DNA of 64,000 nt from Frigidibacter sp. RF13 (GTDB taxonomy: Bacteria; Pseudomonadota; Alphaproteobacteria; Rhodobacterales; Rhodobacteraceae), in contig NZ_JAPNUE010000001.1 of the NCBI RefSeq assembly GCF_026626305.1, positions 682,001 to 746,000 on the forward strand. Reading direction: 5' to 3'. This document shows positions 43,304 to 53,888 of this stretch, in pieces (within the stretch, counting starts at the first letter, position 1; every line of letters begins with the position of its first letter). The notes under the pieces are model-generated. The model saw only the letters and a list, made by a program, of their open reading frames with translations. It was not told the DNA's origin and did not search any database. The position numbers and the translations under genes are program-made.

Positions 43304-44079
43304 TCTTTTTCCAGTCCGGCATTGTGTTTTTGGATGAGGACGAGGCCATGCATGGTCAGATCATCCTCAACGGTGTCGAATATCTCTGTGCCCTGTTCGA
43401 AGAGCGAGGCCAAGCCCCCGGTGGCGATCACCTTCATCGGCCGGGCGCGCTCGGTGCGGATCTGCCGCACGATGCCCTCGACAAGGCCGACATAGCCCCA
43501 GAAGACTCCGGACTGCATGCAGGCGATGGTGTTTGTGCCGATCACTTGCGCGGGCTTCGTCACATCCACGTGCGGCAAGGCGGCGGCGGCCATATGCAGC
43601 GCCTCGAGCGAGAGGTTGACGCCGGGGGAGATCACGCCGCCGATATAGGCGCCGTCCCGGTCGACCACATCGAATGTGGTAGCAGTGCCGAAATCGACCA
43701 CGATCAGATCGCCGCCATGCCGGTCGAAACCGCCAACAGTATTGACCAGCCGGTCGGGACCGACGGTCGTGCCCTGATCGACACGGGGCGCGACGGGCAG
43801 CGCGCAGTCGGGCTTGCCCACCACAAGTGGACGGCAGCCGAAATAGCGGTCGCATAGAACCCGCAGGTTGAAGACGACGCGCGGCACGGTCGAAGAGATG
43901 ATGGCACTGGAGATGCCGAAATCCAGCCTTTCCGCCTCTATCAAGGTCGAGAGCCAGACGTAATATTCGTCGGCCGTACGCTGATGCGAGGTCGATATCC
44001 GCCAGGTGCCGATGAAGCGGGTGCCGTCCCAGATCGAAAAGACCGTATTGGTATTGCCGCAGTCGATGCAAAGCAGCAT
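43300..44079 (-). CDS. coaX: type III pantothenate kinase
   Basis: A 259-residue ASKHA-fold kinase that phosphorylates pantothenate in the first step of CoA synthesis. Motifs: phosphate 1 LLCIDCGNTNTVFS (D6), GPDRLVNTVGGFDRHG with the pantothenate/potassium site, DFGTATTFDVVD, and GGVISPGVNLSLEALH. Type III enzymes are not feedback-inhibited by CoA. It lies 12 bases downstream of birA, and its stop overlaps the rnj start. Confidence 0.95.
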   Translation of the reverse strand: MLLCIDCGNTNTVFSIWDGTRFIGTWRISTSHQRTADEYYVWLSTLIEAERLDFGISSAIISSTVPRVVFNLRVLCDRYFGCRPLVVGKPDCALPVAPRVDQGTTVGPDRLVNTVGGFDRHGGDLIVVDFGTATTFDVVDRDGAYIGGVISPGVNLSLEALHMAAAALPHVDVTKPAQVIGTNTIACMQSGVFWGYVGLVEGIVRQIRTERARPMKVIATGGLASLFEQGTEIFDTVEDDLTMHGLVLIQKHNAGLEKE

Positions 44080-44091
44080 GCCCGACCCCTC

Positions 44092-44853
44092 TCAGAAAAA
44101 GATGTCGGCGGCCGAAATCGTCCGGCGGCCCTGATCGGTTCCTAGCACGAGCGCCCCATCCTCGGCCAATCCTTCGAAGCGGCCTTCGAAGGTCTCGGCC
44201 ATCGTGCGGGCGCGGATGGTCTGGCCAAGCCGTGCGGCGCGGCCAAGCCACGCCGTGCGGATGGGCGCAAAGCCATAGGCGGTGAACTGATCTTCCCAAC
44301 GCGCGAAGGCCGGTCCGAGCTGGTCGAGCAGTTCGTCGGGCGTGAAACGCAGACCGGTCTCGCCCAGCACAGACACCGGCGTCAGGGCGCCGGGCTCGAC
44401 CGCATCGGCGGGCGGGGCGGCGATCAGGTTCACGCCGATGCCAATCACCAGATGATTGACCTTGGGGCCCTGGCCTATGCTTTCCAGCAATATCCCCGCG
44501 ACCTTGCCGCCGTTCAGAAGGACGTCATTGGGCCATTTCAGTGTGAAGCGCCCGGCAGGCCCGACAAGCGCCCCGAGTGCGTCATCGAGCGCCAATGCCG
44601 CTACGAAGCTTCGCAGTGCCGCCTGCGCCGGATCGCCCGTCGGGCGCATCACCAGCGAGGCGAAGAAATTGCCTTCGGGGCTGACCCAGGCCCTGCCCCG
44701 GCGACCCCGCCCACCGGTCTGATGGCGTGCCATGATCCAGGTGGGGCGGGTTAGGCCAGGTGCAAGCCGCGCGGCTTCGGAATTGGTACTGTCGACCTCG
44801 GCCAGCACATGGCGGGCGTAGGTGTCGGGCCAGTCTGCGGCGTCAGCGGACAA
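44092..44853 (-). CDS. birA: biotin-[acetyl-CoA-carboxylase] ligase
   Basis: A 253-residue biotin protein ligase of the class without a DNA-binding domain. [12 protein letters not shown], the biotinyl-AMP loop [37 protein letters not shown] and GIGVNLI are present. No ATG fits: the frame is open into nuoN, but the plausible start is TTG at 44853, overlapping the nuoN stop, with AGGCGC upstream. This gives [23 protein letters not shown], the usual family N-terminus. It provides biotin attachment to carboxylases and sits at the end of the nuo operon as in related genomes. Confidence 0.93.
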   Translation of the reverse strand: MSADAADWPDTYARHVLAEVDSTNSEAARLAPGLTRPTWIMARHQTGGRGRRGRAWVSPEGNFFASLVMRPTGDPAQAALRSFVAALALDDALGALVGPAGRFTLKWPNDVLLNGGKVAGILLESIGQGPKVNHLVIGIGVNLIAAPPADAVEPGALTPVSVLGETGLRFTPDELLDQLGPAFARWEDQFTAYGFAPIRTAWLGRAARLGQTIRARTMAETFEGRFEGLAEDGALVLGTDQGRRTISAADIFF

Positions 44854-46282
44854 GCGCCTGCGCCGCCGCCGCCGCCGCGCCCTCGATCCCGAAGAGGTTG
44901 ATCGCGCCAAGGACCATCACGAGAGCCGCCCCCATCAGCATCAGCCAGGGCATCGGCGCCATGCGCAGGCTGACGCCCTCGCGCTCGGTGCCGAAATACA
45001 TGAAATAGACGATGCGCAGATAATAGAAGGCGCCGATGACCGAGGCGATCACTGCCAGAACCGCAAGCCAGCCCATGTTCACATCGACCGCCGCCTTCAG
45101 GACCGCGAACTTGGCGAAGAAGCCGAGCATCGGCGGCACACCCGCGAGCGAGAACATCAGGACGAGGAGGGCGAGTGCCTTCGTCGGTTCGCTCTTCGAG
45201 ATCAGATTCAGATCGGCGATGTCGGTCGCATGCGCCTCGCCCCGGCGCATCGACAGGATGAAGGCGAAGGTGCCGAGGTTCATCGCCACATAGATCGCCA
45301 TATAGGTCAGCATCGCCTGCACGCCACCCTCAGTCCCGGCGGCGAGGCCCACAAGCGCAAAGCCCATGTGGGCAATAGAGGAATAGGCCATCAGGCGCTT
45401 GATGTCGGTCTGGCCAATCGCGGCCACGGCACCGAGGAACATCGACAGGACGGCGAGCATAGCCACGACCTGGCTCCAGTCGGCGACGGCGCCGCCGAAA
45501 GCGTCAAACATCACCCGGGCAAAGAGCCCCATCGCGGCGACCTTGGGGGCGGTCGCAAAGAAAGCGGTGACGGGCGTCGGTGAGCCTTCATAGACATCGG
45601 GCGTCCACATGTGGAACGGCACGGCCGAGACTTTGAAGGCAAGACCGGTGATCAGGAAGACAAGGCCAAAGAGCGCGCCGGTGGTCAGATGACCGTCGGT
45701 CGCCGCAGCGATGATGCCACTGAACGCGGTGGTGCCGGTGAAGCCGTAGATCAGCGAGGCACCATAGAGCAGGAGGCCCGACGAAAGCGCGCCGAGGACG
45801 AAATACTTCAAGCCTGCTTCGTTCGATCGCACGCTGTCACGGCGGAAGGCTGCGACAACATAAAGCGACAGGGATTGCAGCTCGAGCCCCATATAAAGCG
45901 ACATGAGGTCGCCCGCGGAAACCATGACCATCATGCCGATCACCGCGAAGGTGATTAGGATCGGATATTCGAACCGAGCGAGGCGCTCGCGCGCCATCCA
46001 GTCCTCGCTCATCGCGAGAACGCCTGCGGCGCCCAGAAGCAGCGTCACCTTGGCGAAACGGGCAAAGGCGTCGGACACGATGGCGCCACCGAAGGCACTG
46101 CCCTCCGGCACCGGGCAGAGCCCGACCCAGGCGGCGACGCCGAGGAAGACCGCGACGGTCGTCCATGTCAGCAGGCGCGCAAGCCCGTCCTTCGAAGTGT
46201 AGACCGCAAGCATCAGGGCTGCCATCGCGTAAAGCGCCAGCGCCACTTCGGGCAGAACGATGGAAAGATCAGTCTGTTCCAC
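44843..46282 (-). CDS. nuoN: NADH-quinone oxidoreductase subunit N
   Basis: A 479-residue antiporter-like membrane subunit of complex I with about 14 hydrophobic segments; [20 protein letters not shown] includes the conserved glutamate, and [19 protein letters not shown] the conserved lysine. It has a GTG start ([12 protein letters not shown]) preceded by GAGGACGC. The final gene of the nuo genes proper, it is followed by birA with an overlap. Confidence 0.96.
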   Translation of the reverse strand: MEQTDLSIVLPEVALALYAMAALMLAVYTSKDGLARLLTWTTVAVFLGVAAWVGLCPVPEGSAFGGAIVSDAFARFAKVTLLLGAAGVLAMSEDWMARERLARFEYPILITFAVIGMMVMVSAGDLMSLYMGLELQSLSLYVVAAFRRDSVRSNEAGLKYFVLGALSSGLLLYGASLIYGFTGTTAFSGIIAAATDGHLTTGALFGLVFLITGLAFKVSAVPFHMWTPDVYEGSPTPVTAFFATAPKVAAMGLFARVMFDAFGGAVADWSQVVAMLAVLSMFLGAVAAIGQTDIKRLMAYSSIAHMGFALVGLAAGTEGGVQAMLTYMAIYVAMNLGTFAFILSMRRGEAHATDIADLNLISKSEPTKALALLVLMFSLAGVPPMLGFFAKFAVLKAAVDVNMGWLAVLAVIASVIGAFYYLRIVYFMYFGTEREGVSLRMAPMPWLMLMGAALVMVLGAINLFGIEGAAAAAAQALVR

Positions 46283-46294
46283 GGGGATGCGTCC

Positions 46295-47836
46295 TCAATG
46301 GCTGGCCGTTTCGGTCGCGGTATCCGCGGCCGGAATGGCGGCATGGTAGGTTTCGACAAGGGCCGCGACGGACGGGCCGATCCGGTCGGTGACGACCGAC
46401 GGATAGATGCCGAGGAGAAGGGTCATCGCGACGAGCGGTGCCATCACCGCCTTTTCGCGCAAGCTCATGTCGGTGATGCCTTTGAGCGCATCCTTGACCA
46501 ACTCGCCCATAACCACCCGGCGATAGAGCCAGAGCGCGTAGGCGGCACTGAGGATCACGCCCGAAGTCGCCACGGCGGCGACCCAGGTGTTGACCTGGAA
46601 GATGCCCATGAGCGTCAGGAATTCGCCCACGAAGCCGGAGGTGCCGGGCAGGCCCACGTTCGCCATGGTGAAGAACATGAAGATCAGCGCGTAAGCCGGC
46701 ATGCGGTTAACGAGGCCGCCATAGGCGTCGATCTCGCGCGTGTGCATGCGGTCATAGATGACGCCGACGCCAAGGAAGAGCGCGCCCGAGATGAAGCCGT
46801 GGCTGAGCATCTGGAAAATCGCACCATCGACGCCCTGCTGGTTCGCCGCAAAGATGCCCATGGTGACGTAGCCCATGTGGGCGACCGAGGAATAGGCGAT
46901 GAGCTTCTTCATGTCGGACTGCGCCAGCGCCACGAGCGAGGTGTAGACGATGGCGATGGCCGACATCCAGAAGACGAGCGGTGTCAAGAGGTCCGAGGCG
47001 ATCGGGAACATCGGCAGCGAGAAGCGCAGGAAGCCATAACCGCCCATCTTCAGAAGCACTGCCGCCAGGATCACGGAACCCGCCGTCGGCGCCTGCACGT
47101 GGGCGTCCGGCAGCCAGGTATGGACCGGCCACATCGGCATCTTCACCGCGAATGACGCAAAGAAGGCGAGGAACAGCAAAGTCTGCACGCCGCCGACGAT
47201 ATGGAAGCCCAAAAGCCCGATCGTGTCGGACGCGAATTGATGCGTCATCAGCGTCGGAATGTCGGTGGTGCCCGCGTCTCGGTACATGGCGATCATCGCC
47301 ACCAGCATCAGCACCGAGCCGAGGAAAGTATAGAGGAAGAACTTGAAGGACGCATAGATCCGGTCCTTGCCGCCCCAGATGCCGATGATCAGGAACATCG
47401 GAATGAGGCCTGCCTCGAAGAAGAGGTAGAAAAGGACTAGGTCAAGCGCGGTGAAGACGCCGATCATCAGCCCTTCGAGGACGAGAAAGGCGATCATGTA
47501 TTCCTTCACCCGCTTGTCCACCTCCCAGGCCGACAGGATGGTGATCGGCATGAGGAAGGTGGTGAGCATCACGAAGAGGATCGAAATCCCGTCGACGCCC
47601 ATCTTGTAACGCAGCCCCATGATCCAGTCGCCCTCGTCGACGAACTGGAAGCCCGTGTCTGACGGATCGAAATCCTTGAGGAGGAGGAGCGACAGGAGGA
47701 AGGTCGCGCTGGTCGCCAGAAGCGCCAGCCATTTGGCATTGCGGTCGGATGCCGCGTCAGAGCCGCGCAGGAAAAGCGCGAGGACCGCCGCCGCGACGAG
47801 GGGCAGGAAAGTGAGGATGGAAAGCAGGTTTTCCAT
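46295..47836 (-). CDS. nuoM: NADH-quinone oxidoreductase subunit M
   Basis: A 513-residue proton-pumping subunit of complex I. Key features are [20 protein letters not shown] with E141, [23 protein letters not shown] with the channel lysine, and [12 protein letters not shown]. The ATG shares one base with the nuoL stop (TAATG on the minus strand), typical of tight co-translation. Confidence 0.97.
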   Translation of the reverse strand: MENLLSILTFLPLVAAAVLALFLRGSDAASDRNAKWLALLATSATFLLSLLLLKDFDPSDTGFQFVDEGDWIMGLRYKMGVDGISILFVMLTTFLMPITILSAWEVDKRVKEYMIAFLVLEGLMIGVFTALDLVLFYLFFEAGLIPMFLIIGIWGGKDRIYASFKFFLYTFLGSVLMLVAMIAMYRDAGTTDIPTLMTHQFASDTIGLLGFHIVGGVQTLLFLAFFASFAVKMPMWPVHTWLPDAHVQAPTAGSVILAAVLLKMGGYGFLRFSLPMFPIASDLLTPLVFWMSAIAIVYTSLVALAQSDMKKLIAYSSVAHMGYVTMGIFAANQQGVDGAIFQMLSHGFISGALFLGVGVIYDRMHTREIDAYGGLVNRMPAYALIFMFFTMANVGLPGTSGFVGEFLTLMGIFQVNTWVAAVATSGVILSAAYALWLYRRVVMGELVKDALKGITDMSLREKAVMAPLVAMTLLLGIYPSVVTDRIGPSVAALVETYHAAIPAADTATETASH

Positions 47837-50028
47837 TAGTGCGCGCCCCCCGAGAGCGTCATCCAGAGAAGGAGCCCGGCGATGCCAAGAACCATCGCGA
47901 AAGCATAGTGGAAGATGTAGCCCGACTGCGCCCGGCCCGCGAGGCGGGTGAAGAAGGGCACGATGCCCATGGCGACGCCGTTAATCGTGCCGTCGATGAC
48001 CGCGCCGTCGCCCCGCTTCCACAGGAAGCTGCCGAGCCATTTGGCCGAGCGGACAAAGAGGACGTCATAGATCTCGTCGAAATACCATTTGTTCAGAAGG
48101 AACCGGTAGAGGATCGGCTGCTGGGCTGCCAGACGGCCGGGAATCGTGGCGTCCTTGATGTAGAACACCCAGGCCGTCACGAAACCGATCAGCATCGCAA
48201 CGAAGGGCGAGACCTTCACCCAGACCGGCGCATGGTGGGCGTCGTCCATCACATGATTGTCGGGCGCCATGAAGATCGCGCCCTGGGGCGCGTGGCCGGG
48301 TTCGGCCGCAGCATGCGCCTCCTCGGTGGCCGCGCCTTCGGTCGCCGCTGCCTCGTCGGTCGCGTGATTGTCTGCCGCCGGAGCCTCGGTCGTGGCCGCA
48401 TGGTCGGTCGCTTCGCCTTCGGACTGCGCCGCCTCGTCATGGGCGGCGATGCCGAAGAAGGCGTTGACCTTATGGTGGTCGCCGAAAAACGAACCGTACC
48501 AGACCATACCGGCGAGCACCGAGCCGACAGCAAGCACGCCAAGCGGGATGGTCATGACGGCGGGGCTTTCGTGCGGCTGGTGGTCATGGCCGTGGCTGTG
48601 ATCGTCGTGCCCGTGGCCATGGTCGTCGTGGCCATGGCCGTGATCGTGCCCATGACCCCAGCGGGCTTCGCCGTAGAAGGTCATGAAGATCAGGCGCCAG
48701 GAATAGAAGCTGGTGAAGCAGGCGGCGATGACCAGTGCCCAGAAGGCGAAGCCGTTGCCGCTGGCGAAGGCAGATTCAATGATTGCGTCCTTCGACAGGA
48801 AGCCTGCGAAACCGATCGTCGTCAGCGGGATACCGACGCCCGTGATCGCGAACGTGCCGATCATCATCGCCCAGAAGGTCAGCGGGATATGCTTCCTCAG
48901 GCCGCCATAGTTCCGCATGTCCTGTTCATGGTGCATAGCATGGATGACGGACCCCGCGCCCAGGAACAGCATCGCCTTGAAGAAGGCGTGGGTGAACAGG
49001 TGGAACATCGCCGCGCCATAGACGCCCGCGCCCGCCGCCACGAACATGTAGCCAAGCTGCGAGCAGGTTGAATAGGCGATCACACGCTTGATGTCGTTCT
49101 GCACGAGGCCCACGGTCGCGGCAAAGAAGGCGGTCGCGGCGCCGACATACATGACGAAGCTCTTGGCCTCGGGGGCGTATTCGAACAAGGGCGACATGCG
49201 GCAGACGAGGAAAACGCCCGCCGTCACCATCGTCGCGGCATGGATGAGGGCCGAGACCGGCGTCGGGCCTTCCATCGCGTCCGGCAGCCAGGTGTGCAGG
49301 AAAAGCTGCGCCGACTTGCCCATCGCACCGACGAAGAGAAGGAAGGCCAAGAGGTTTGCTGCGTTCCAGTCGGTCCAGAGGAAGCTGAGCTGCGTCTCGG
49401 CAAGCGCGGGCGCGGCGGCGAAGACATCATCCATGTTGATGGAATCGACGAGATAGAAGAGGCCGAAGATGCCGAGCGCAAAGCCGAAGTCGCCCACGCG
49501 GTTCACGACAAAGGCCTTGATCGCGGCGGCGTTGGCGCTTGGCTTGCGGTAGTAGAAGCCGATCAAGAGGTAGGAAGCGACGCCCACACCCTCCCAGCCG
49601 AAGAACATCTGGACGAGGTTGTCGGCCGTCACCAGCGCCAGCATCGCGAAGGTGAAGAAGGAGAGATAGGCGAAGAAACGCGGCTTGTAGACCTCGCCCT
49701 CATGCCAGTTCACGTCGTGGTCCATATAGCCCCACGAATAAAGGTGAACGAGCGAGGAGACCGAGGTCACCACCACCAGCATGATCGCGGTCAGCCGGTC
49801 GAGGCGGATCGACCAGGAAGTGTCGAGCGAGCCCGACTGGATCCAGTTCAGGATATGGACGTGCTGGGTGGTGCCGTCGAAGGTCAGGAAGGTCATCCAC
49901 GACAGCGCGCAGGCCACGAACAGAACACCGGTCGTCAGGACAAGCGCGCCCTTTTCCCCGATCAGGCGCCAGCCGAAACCGGCGATGATCGCAGCGGCGA
50001 GGGGGGCGAGGAGAATGAATTGCAGCAT
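47836..50028 (-). CDS. nuoL: NADH-quinone oxidoreductase subunit L, with His-rich insertion
   Basis: A 730-residue proton-pumping subunit, about 110 residues longer than E. coli NuoL. The conserved channel residues are in place: E146 ([11 protein letters not shown]), K239 (GAMGKSAQ) and K413 (FLSKDAI). After the TM helix ending [10 protein letters not shown] there is a histidine/aspartate/glycine repeat (about residues 458-486, [11 protein letters not shown] type). After the next helix comes an Ala/Glu/Thr-rich low-complexity stretch (about 529-600). The long lateral helix and last TM follow. The insertions lie in a loop and may bind metal, which is unproven. Confidence 0.95.
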   Translation of the reverse strand: MLQFILLAPLAAAIIAGFGWRLIGEKGALVLTTGVLFVACALSWMTFLTFDGTTQHVHILNWIQSGSLDTSWSIRLDRLTAIMLVVVTSVSSLVHLYSWGYMDHDVNWHEGEVYKPRFFAYLSFFTFAMLALVTADNLVQMFFGWEGVGVASYLLIGFYYRKPSANAAAIKAFVVNRVGDFGFALGIFGLFYLVDSINMDDVFAAAPALAETQLSFLWTDWNAANLLAFLLFVGAMGKSAQLFLHTWLPDAMEGPTPVSALIHAATMVTAGVFLVCRMSPLFEYAPEAKSFVMYVGAATAFFAATVGLVQNDIKRVIAYSTCSQLGYMFVAAGAGVYGAAMFHLFTHAFFKAMLFLGAGSVIHAMHHEQDMRNYGGLRKHIPLTFWAMMIGTFAITGVGIPLTTIGFAGFLSKDAIIESAFASGNGFAFWALVIAACFTSFYSWRLIFMTFYGEARWGHGHDHGHGHDDHGHGHDDHSHGHDHQPHESPAVMTIPLGVLAVGSVLAGMVWYGSFFGDHHKVNAFFGIAAHDEAAQSEGEATDHAATTEAPAADNHATDEAAATEGAATEEAHAAAEPGHAPQGAIFMAPDNHVMDDAHHAPVWVKVSPFVAMLIGFVTAWVFYIKDATIPGRLAAQQPILYRFLLNKWYFDEIYDVLFVRSAKWLGSFLWKRGDGAVIDGTINGVAMGIVPFFTRLAGRAQSGYIFHYAFAMVLGIAGLLLWMTLSGGAH

Positions 50029-50037
50029 GGCGCGCCC

Positions 50038-50343
50038 TTAGCCTTTCATCACGTTGACGTCTTCGACGTCGATGGTCCCGCGGGTGCGGAAGAAGGTCAC
50101 GAGGATCGCAAGGCCAATCGCGGCCTCGGCGGCGGCGACGGTCAGGACGAACATGGTAAAGACCTGGCCCGCGAGGTCATGGAGGAACGAGGAGAAGGCG
50201 ACGAAGTTGATGTTCACGGCCAGAAGCATCAGTTCGATCGACATCAGGATGACGATCACGTTCTTCCGGTTCAGGAAGATCCCGAAGATGCCGATCACGA
50301 AGAGTGCCGCGGCAACGCCAAGGTAATGTGTCAATCCGATCAT
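50038..50343 (-). CDS. nuoK: NADH-quinone oxidoreductase subunit K
   Basis: A 101-residue, three-span membrane subunit of complex I. The conserved glutamates lie in [19 protein letters not shown] and [15 protein letters not shown]. Length is exactly typical. It is separated from nuoJ by a secreted protein gene and followed closely by nuoL. Confidence 0.97.
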   Translation of the reverse strand: MIGLTHYLGVAAALFVIGIFGIFLNRKNVIVILMSIELMLLAVNINFVAFSSFLHDLAGQVFTMFVLTVAAAEAAIGLAILVTFFRTRGTIDVEDVNVMKG

Positions 50344-50408
50344 TCGTCCGTCCCTCCGGGGTTGCCCCGATCATCTCTTCCGCCCCGGCATAGACCGGGA
50401 CTTGCGGC

Positions 50409-50828
50409 TCAACCCGCCGCCTCGTTCAATATCTCGTCCGAGCAGACGCAGTCGCCTGCCGCGATCTCGCTCTCCGCCACGGTGAAACCCTTCTGCGACA
50501 GCAGGTGCTTCACTACGCCCAGATCCGTCTCGCCGCCCCGGATCACCTCGAATGCGACATCCGTCGCGGTGTCGAGCTGATATTCTTCCGGATGGCTCGC
50601 CGCCAGTAACCGGCCCGCCTTGCAGTCCGCGACATTCAGGGTGCGGGCTCCAAGGCTGTCCCCCGCAACCGCCCAATGGTCGAACATCGCGAACTGTCCC
50701 TTCGCCCAGATGCCGGCCGCCTTGCCGACGCCGGGGTTGTCGCATTGGACATTCTTCGTCGTCAGCGCGCCCGCGGGGGCAGCGAGCGCGATGGTCGCGG
50801 CGAGGAAGCTGGCTAGGATCGGTTTCAT
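50409..50828 (-). CDS. hypothetical secreted protein within the nuo operon
   Basis: A 139-residue protein with a clear signal peptide (MKPILASFLAATIALAAPAGA) and four cysteines in the mature part (QCDNP, ADCKAG, GDCVCSDE), suggesting periplasmic disulfides. No family is recognised. It sits between nuoJ and nuoK in the same direction with short gaps. The frame extends upstream, but the ATG at 50828 gives the signal peptide and follows GGAGATGACAG. Confidence 0.7.
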   Translation of the reverse strand: MKPILASFLAATIALAAPAGALTTKNVQCDNPGVGKAAGIWAKGQFAMFDHWAVAGDSLGARTLNVADCKAGRLLAASHPEEYQLDTATDVAFEVIRGGETDLGVVKHLLSQKGFTVAESEIAAGDCVCSDEILNEAAG

Positions 50829-50854
50829 TCTGTCATCTCCGGTTCTCCGCAGGG

Positions 50855-51463
50855 TCACAGCCCCTGCCCCGGTTTGACGTCCTTCAGCTCCATTGCCTTG
50901 GCCGGATCGCGCCACATCTGCTGAAGCACGTTCTGGCGCTTGATGTCCTTCCTATGCCGCATGGTCAGGACGATGGCGCCGACCATGGCGACCAGCAGGA
51001 TCAGGCCTGCAAGCTGGAAGAGGTGGATGTATTTGTCGTAGAGGAGAAGGCCAAGCGCCGCCGTGTTCTCGACGCCCTCGGGCGTCACCGCCTGACGCGC
51101 GCCCTCCGCTCCTTCCGAGGCCGTCCATCCGCCGAAGGCGATGCCCAGTTGCATCAGGATCACCACCCCGATCAGCAGTCCGAGCGGCATGTACTTCGCC
51201 ATCTCGCCCTTCAGCTCGGCAAAGTCGATGTCGAGCATCATCACAACGAAAAGGAAGAGAACCGCGACCGCGCCCACATAGACGATGACGAGAAGCATCG
51301 CCACGAACTCGGCCCCCAGAAGCACGAAAAGGCCCGAGGAGGAGAGGAAGGCGAGAATGAGCCACAGGACCGAATGGACCGGGTTCCGGGCCAGAACCAC
51401 CATCAGGCCCGCCAGAACGACCGGCACCGCGAAGAGGTAGAAGGCGAAATCCGCGAATGTCAT
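50855..51463 (-). CDS. nuoJ: NADH-quinone oxidoreductase subunit J
   Basis: A 202-residue membrane subunit with five hydrophobic segments: [56 protein letters not shown] spans TM2 and the broken TM3 that couples quinone reduction to pumping. Its ATG overlaps the preceding stop (ATGA at 51460-51463). Confidence 0.96.
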   Translation of the reverse strand: MTFADFAFYLFAVPVVLAGLMVVLARNPVHSVLWLILAFLSSSGLFVLLGAEFVAMLLVIVYVGAVAVLFLFVVMMLDIDFAELKGEMAKYMPLGLLIGVVILMQLGIAFGGWTASEGAEGARQAVTPEGVENTAALGLLLYDKYIHLFQLAGLILLVAMVGAIVLTMRHRKDIKRQNVLQQMWRDPAKAMELKDVKPGQGL

Positions 51464-51867
51464 GCGTTGCTCTCCGTCTCGTCAAAGACCTTCTGCGCAA
51501 TCTCCAGCGCGCGGGTCATGGCGGGGACCCCGCCGAACATGGACATCTGCCAGATCACTTCCGCGATCTCGCGTTTGGTGGCACCCGCTTCCAGCGCGTG
51601 GCGGATGGTCAGGCGCATCTGCGGCTCGCCCTGCGCGCCCAGAACCGTCAGCGCCGCGACCGTGACCAGAAGCCGGGTGCGGGCATCGAGGCCTTCCTTG
51701 TTGAAGGTCTTGCCGAACCACATTTCCAGCATGTCCTTCGACATGGTGGGGAACAGCTTCTCGACATCGAACCCCTTGAAATTCTCCAAGGCAGGGTTGA
51801 AGGCGCGGGCCATTTCCTGACCCGATGCCATCATCTGCGCGAAGAGTTTCTGGAATTCGTCGGTCAT
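51460..51867 (-). CDS. carboxymuconolactone decarboxylase-like protein in nuo operon
   Basis: A 135-residue all-helical protein of the CMD/AhpD-like superfamily: [57 protein letters not shown] is the characteristic helical hairpin with the conserved E-x-x-E/H environment. The redox CxxC of AhpD is absent, so it is not a peroxidase partner of that type. It lies between nuoI and nuoJ and overlaps the nuoJ start. Its role in or near complex I is unknown. The ATG at 51867 is selected (MTDEFQKLF). Confidence 0.78.
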   Translation of the reverse strand: MTDEFQKLFAQMMASGQEMARAFNPALENFKGFDVEKLFPTMSKDMLEMWFGKTFNKEGLDARTRLLVTVAALTVLGAQGEPQMRLTIRHALEAGATKREIAEVIWQMSMFGGVPAMTRALEIAQKVFDETESNA

Positions 51868-51874
51868 GGGCGGA

Positions 51875-52369
51875 TTACCGGTAGGGCGCGTCGAGTTCGA
51901 GGTTGCGGGCGATCTCGGCTTCCCAGCGCTCGCCGTTCGCCAGAAGCTTGGCCTTGTCGTAGAAGAGTTCCTCGCGCGTCTCGGTCGCGAATTCGAAGTT
52001 CGGGCCTTCGACGATGGCATCGACCGGGCAGGCCTCCTGGCAGAAGCCGCAGTAGATGCATTTCGTCATGTCGATGTCATAGCGCGTGGTGCGGCGCGAG
52101 CCGTCTTCGCGGGGTTCGGCGTCGATGGTGATCGCCTGCGCCGGACAGATCGCCTCGCACAGTTTGCAGGCGATGCAGCGTTCTTCGCCGTTGGGATAAC
52201 GGCGCAGCGCATGTTCGCCGCGGAAGCGGGGCGACAGCGGGCCCTTCTCATGCGGGTAGTTGAGCGTGGCCTTGGGCGCGAAGAAATACTTCAGCCCCAG
52301 CTTCATGCCCGCCCAGAAGTCGGCGAGCAGGAAGTATTTCGCGGCGCGGGTATAGTCGACGTTGGCCAT
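51875..52369 (-). CDS. nuoI: NADH-quinone oxidoreductase subunit I
   Basis: A 164-residue ferredoxin-like subunit carrying clusters N6a and N6b: [16 protein letters not shown] and [16 protein letters not shown]. The N-terminal segment, with a short amphipathic helix ([18 protein letters not shown]), and the [21 protein letters not shown] motif are typical. It is followed by the CMD-like gene (7-base gap) and preceded by nuoH (3-base gap). Confidence 0.97.
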   Translation of the reverse strand: MANVDYTRAAKYFLLADFWAGMKLGLKYFFAPKATLNYPHEKGPLSPRFRGEHALRRYPNGEERCIACKLCEAICPAQAITIDAEPREDGSRRTTRYDIDMTKCIYCGFCQEACPVDAIVEGPNFEFATETREELFYDKAKLLANGERWEAEIARNLELDAPYR

Positions 52370-52372
52370 CGC

Positions 52373-53410
52373 TCAGCCCCCCATCGTGTAGCGGGCCCAG
52401 AAGGCGCCGAGGATTTCGAACTTCGCGAGGAAGGACACGACCACAACCCAGCCGATCGACAGGGGCAGGAAGACCTTCCAGCCGATCCGCATCAGCTGGT
52501 CATAGCGGTAGCGCGGCACGATGGCCTTCACCATGGCGAACATGAAGAAGAAGAAGGCCATCTTCGCGACCATCCAGATGGGGCCGTCGGGCAGGCCGGG
52601 AACGGGCGAGAGCCAGCCGCCGAAGAAGAGCAGCGAGATCAGCGCGCACATCAGGAAGATGGCGATATATTCGCCGGCCATGAAGAGGAGGAAGGGGGTC
52701 GAGCTATATTCGACCTGATAGCCCGCGACGAGTTCCGATTCCGCCTCCGGCAGGTCGAAGGGCGGGCGGTTGGTTTCGGCGAGCGTCGAGATGAAGAACA
52801 TCGCGACCATCGGCAAGTGCGGCAGCCAGTACCAGCCCAGAAGGCCGTATCCGGTATCCTGCGCGCGGACGATATCGCCGAAATTGAGCGACCCGGTCGA
52901 GATGATGATGCCGATGATGATCAGGCCCAGCGAAACCTCGTAGGAAATCATCTGTGCGGCCGACCGCAGCGAGCCGAGGAAGGGGTATTTCGAGTTCGAC
53001 GCCCAGCCACCCATGATCACGCCGTAGACCTCAAGCGAGGAGATGGCGAAAACGTAAAGGATGGCGACGTTGATGTCGGCCAGCACCCAGGTGTCGTTGA
53101 AAGGAATGACCGCCCAGGCGAGCATGGCCAGAACGAACGACAGCATCGGCGCGAGGAAGAAGACGAACCGGTCCGCACCCGCGGGCACGACGATTTCCTT
53201 CACCACATATTTCAGCGCGTCGGCCACGGATTGCAAAAGGCCGAAGGCCCCGACCACGTTCGGGCCGCGCCGCATCTGGACGGCGGCCCAAATCTTGCGG
53301 TCGCCGTACACGAGGAAGAGAAGCGAGATCATCACGAAGCCGATGACCAGAAGGCCCTGCAACGCGATCAGCACCACAGTCCCAAGAGGTGTTGCGAGAA
53401 ACTCTGCCAT
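52373..53410 (-). CDS. nuoH: NADH-quinone oxidoreductase subunit H
   Basis: A 345-residue membrane subunit forming the quinone chamber. [31 protein letters not shown] and [26 protein letters not shown] are the signature segments with the charged residues of the E-channel. Length is normal. A lipoprotein gene lies between it and nuoG. Confidence 0.97.
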   Translation of the reverse strand: MAEFLATPLGTVVLIALQGLLVIGFVMISLLFLVYGDRKIWAAVQMRRGPNVVGAFGLLQSVADALKYVVKEIVVPAGADRFVFFLAPMLSFVLAMLAWAVIPFNDTWVLADINVAILYVFAISSLEVYGVIMGGWASNSKYPFLGSLRSAAQMISYEVSLGLIIIGIIISTGSLNFGDIVRAQDTGYGLLGWYWLPHLPMVAMFFISTLAETNRPPFDLPEAESELVAGYQVEYSSTPFLLFMAGEYIAIFLMCALISLLFFGGWLSPVPGLPDGPIWMVAKMAFFFFMFAMVKAIVPRYRYDQLMRIGWKVFLPLSIGWVVVVSFLAKFEILGAFWARYTMGG

Positions 53411-53455
53411 CGTCTTCTGTCCCCAGTCTTCCTCAGTCAGCCGTCGTACGGCCCC

Positions 53456-53881
53456 TCAGGCGGCCGTCTTGGCCTTGGTCGGTATGCTCCGTTCGGCGCA
53501 GTCTTCGACCGTCACTTCCGCGTCGATCGTCGAGAGGCCGGCGGGCAGCGCCGACGTGACGCTGTAAACAGCATCCGCGCGCCAAATGCCACCCTCTTTG
53601 TCGGTGATCGTGCGCACGTTGCGCACGAAATTCATGCCATGGTCGAGCGCGAAACCCGCCACCACGCAGCGCGCATAGCCGACCGCCTCCGCCTCGTCGG
53701 CGGCACCTTTCATCTCGGTCCGGACCCGCACCAGATCGTCCTGCCAGATACGCACCGAGGCCGAACCATAAGCCCGGCCGGACGTCGCCTCGTCCCCGGC
53801 CCCGCCATCCGCGCAAGCCGACAGACCGGCAAGAGAGCCGGTCAGAAAGGCGCAGATCGGAAGGCGGGTGGCGTTTGGCAT
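53456..53881 (-). CDS. hypothetical lipoprotein within the nuo operon
   Basis: A 141-residue protein with a lipoprotein signal: a hydrophobic stretch then lipobox LSAC (C23). The mature part holds two more cysteines (ARCVVAG, VEDCAE) about 56 residues apart. No family was recognised. It lies in the same direction between nuoG (7-base gap) and nuoH (45-base gap). Being predicted to sit at a periplasmic membrane face, it has no obvious connection to the cytoplasmic arm of complex I. Confidence 0.72.
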   Translation of the reverse strand: MPNATRLPICAFLTGSLAGLSACADGGAGDEATSGRAYGSASVRIWQDDLVRVRTEMKGAADEAEAVGYARCVVAGFALDHGMNFVRNVRTITDKEGGIWRADAVYSVTSALPAGLSTIDAEVTVEDCAERSIPTKAKTAA

Positions 53882-53888
53882 AGGGGCC

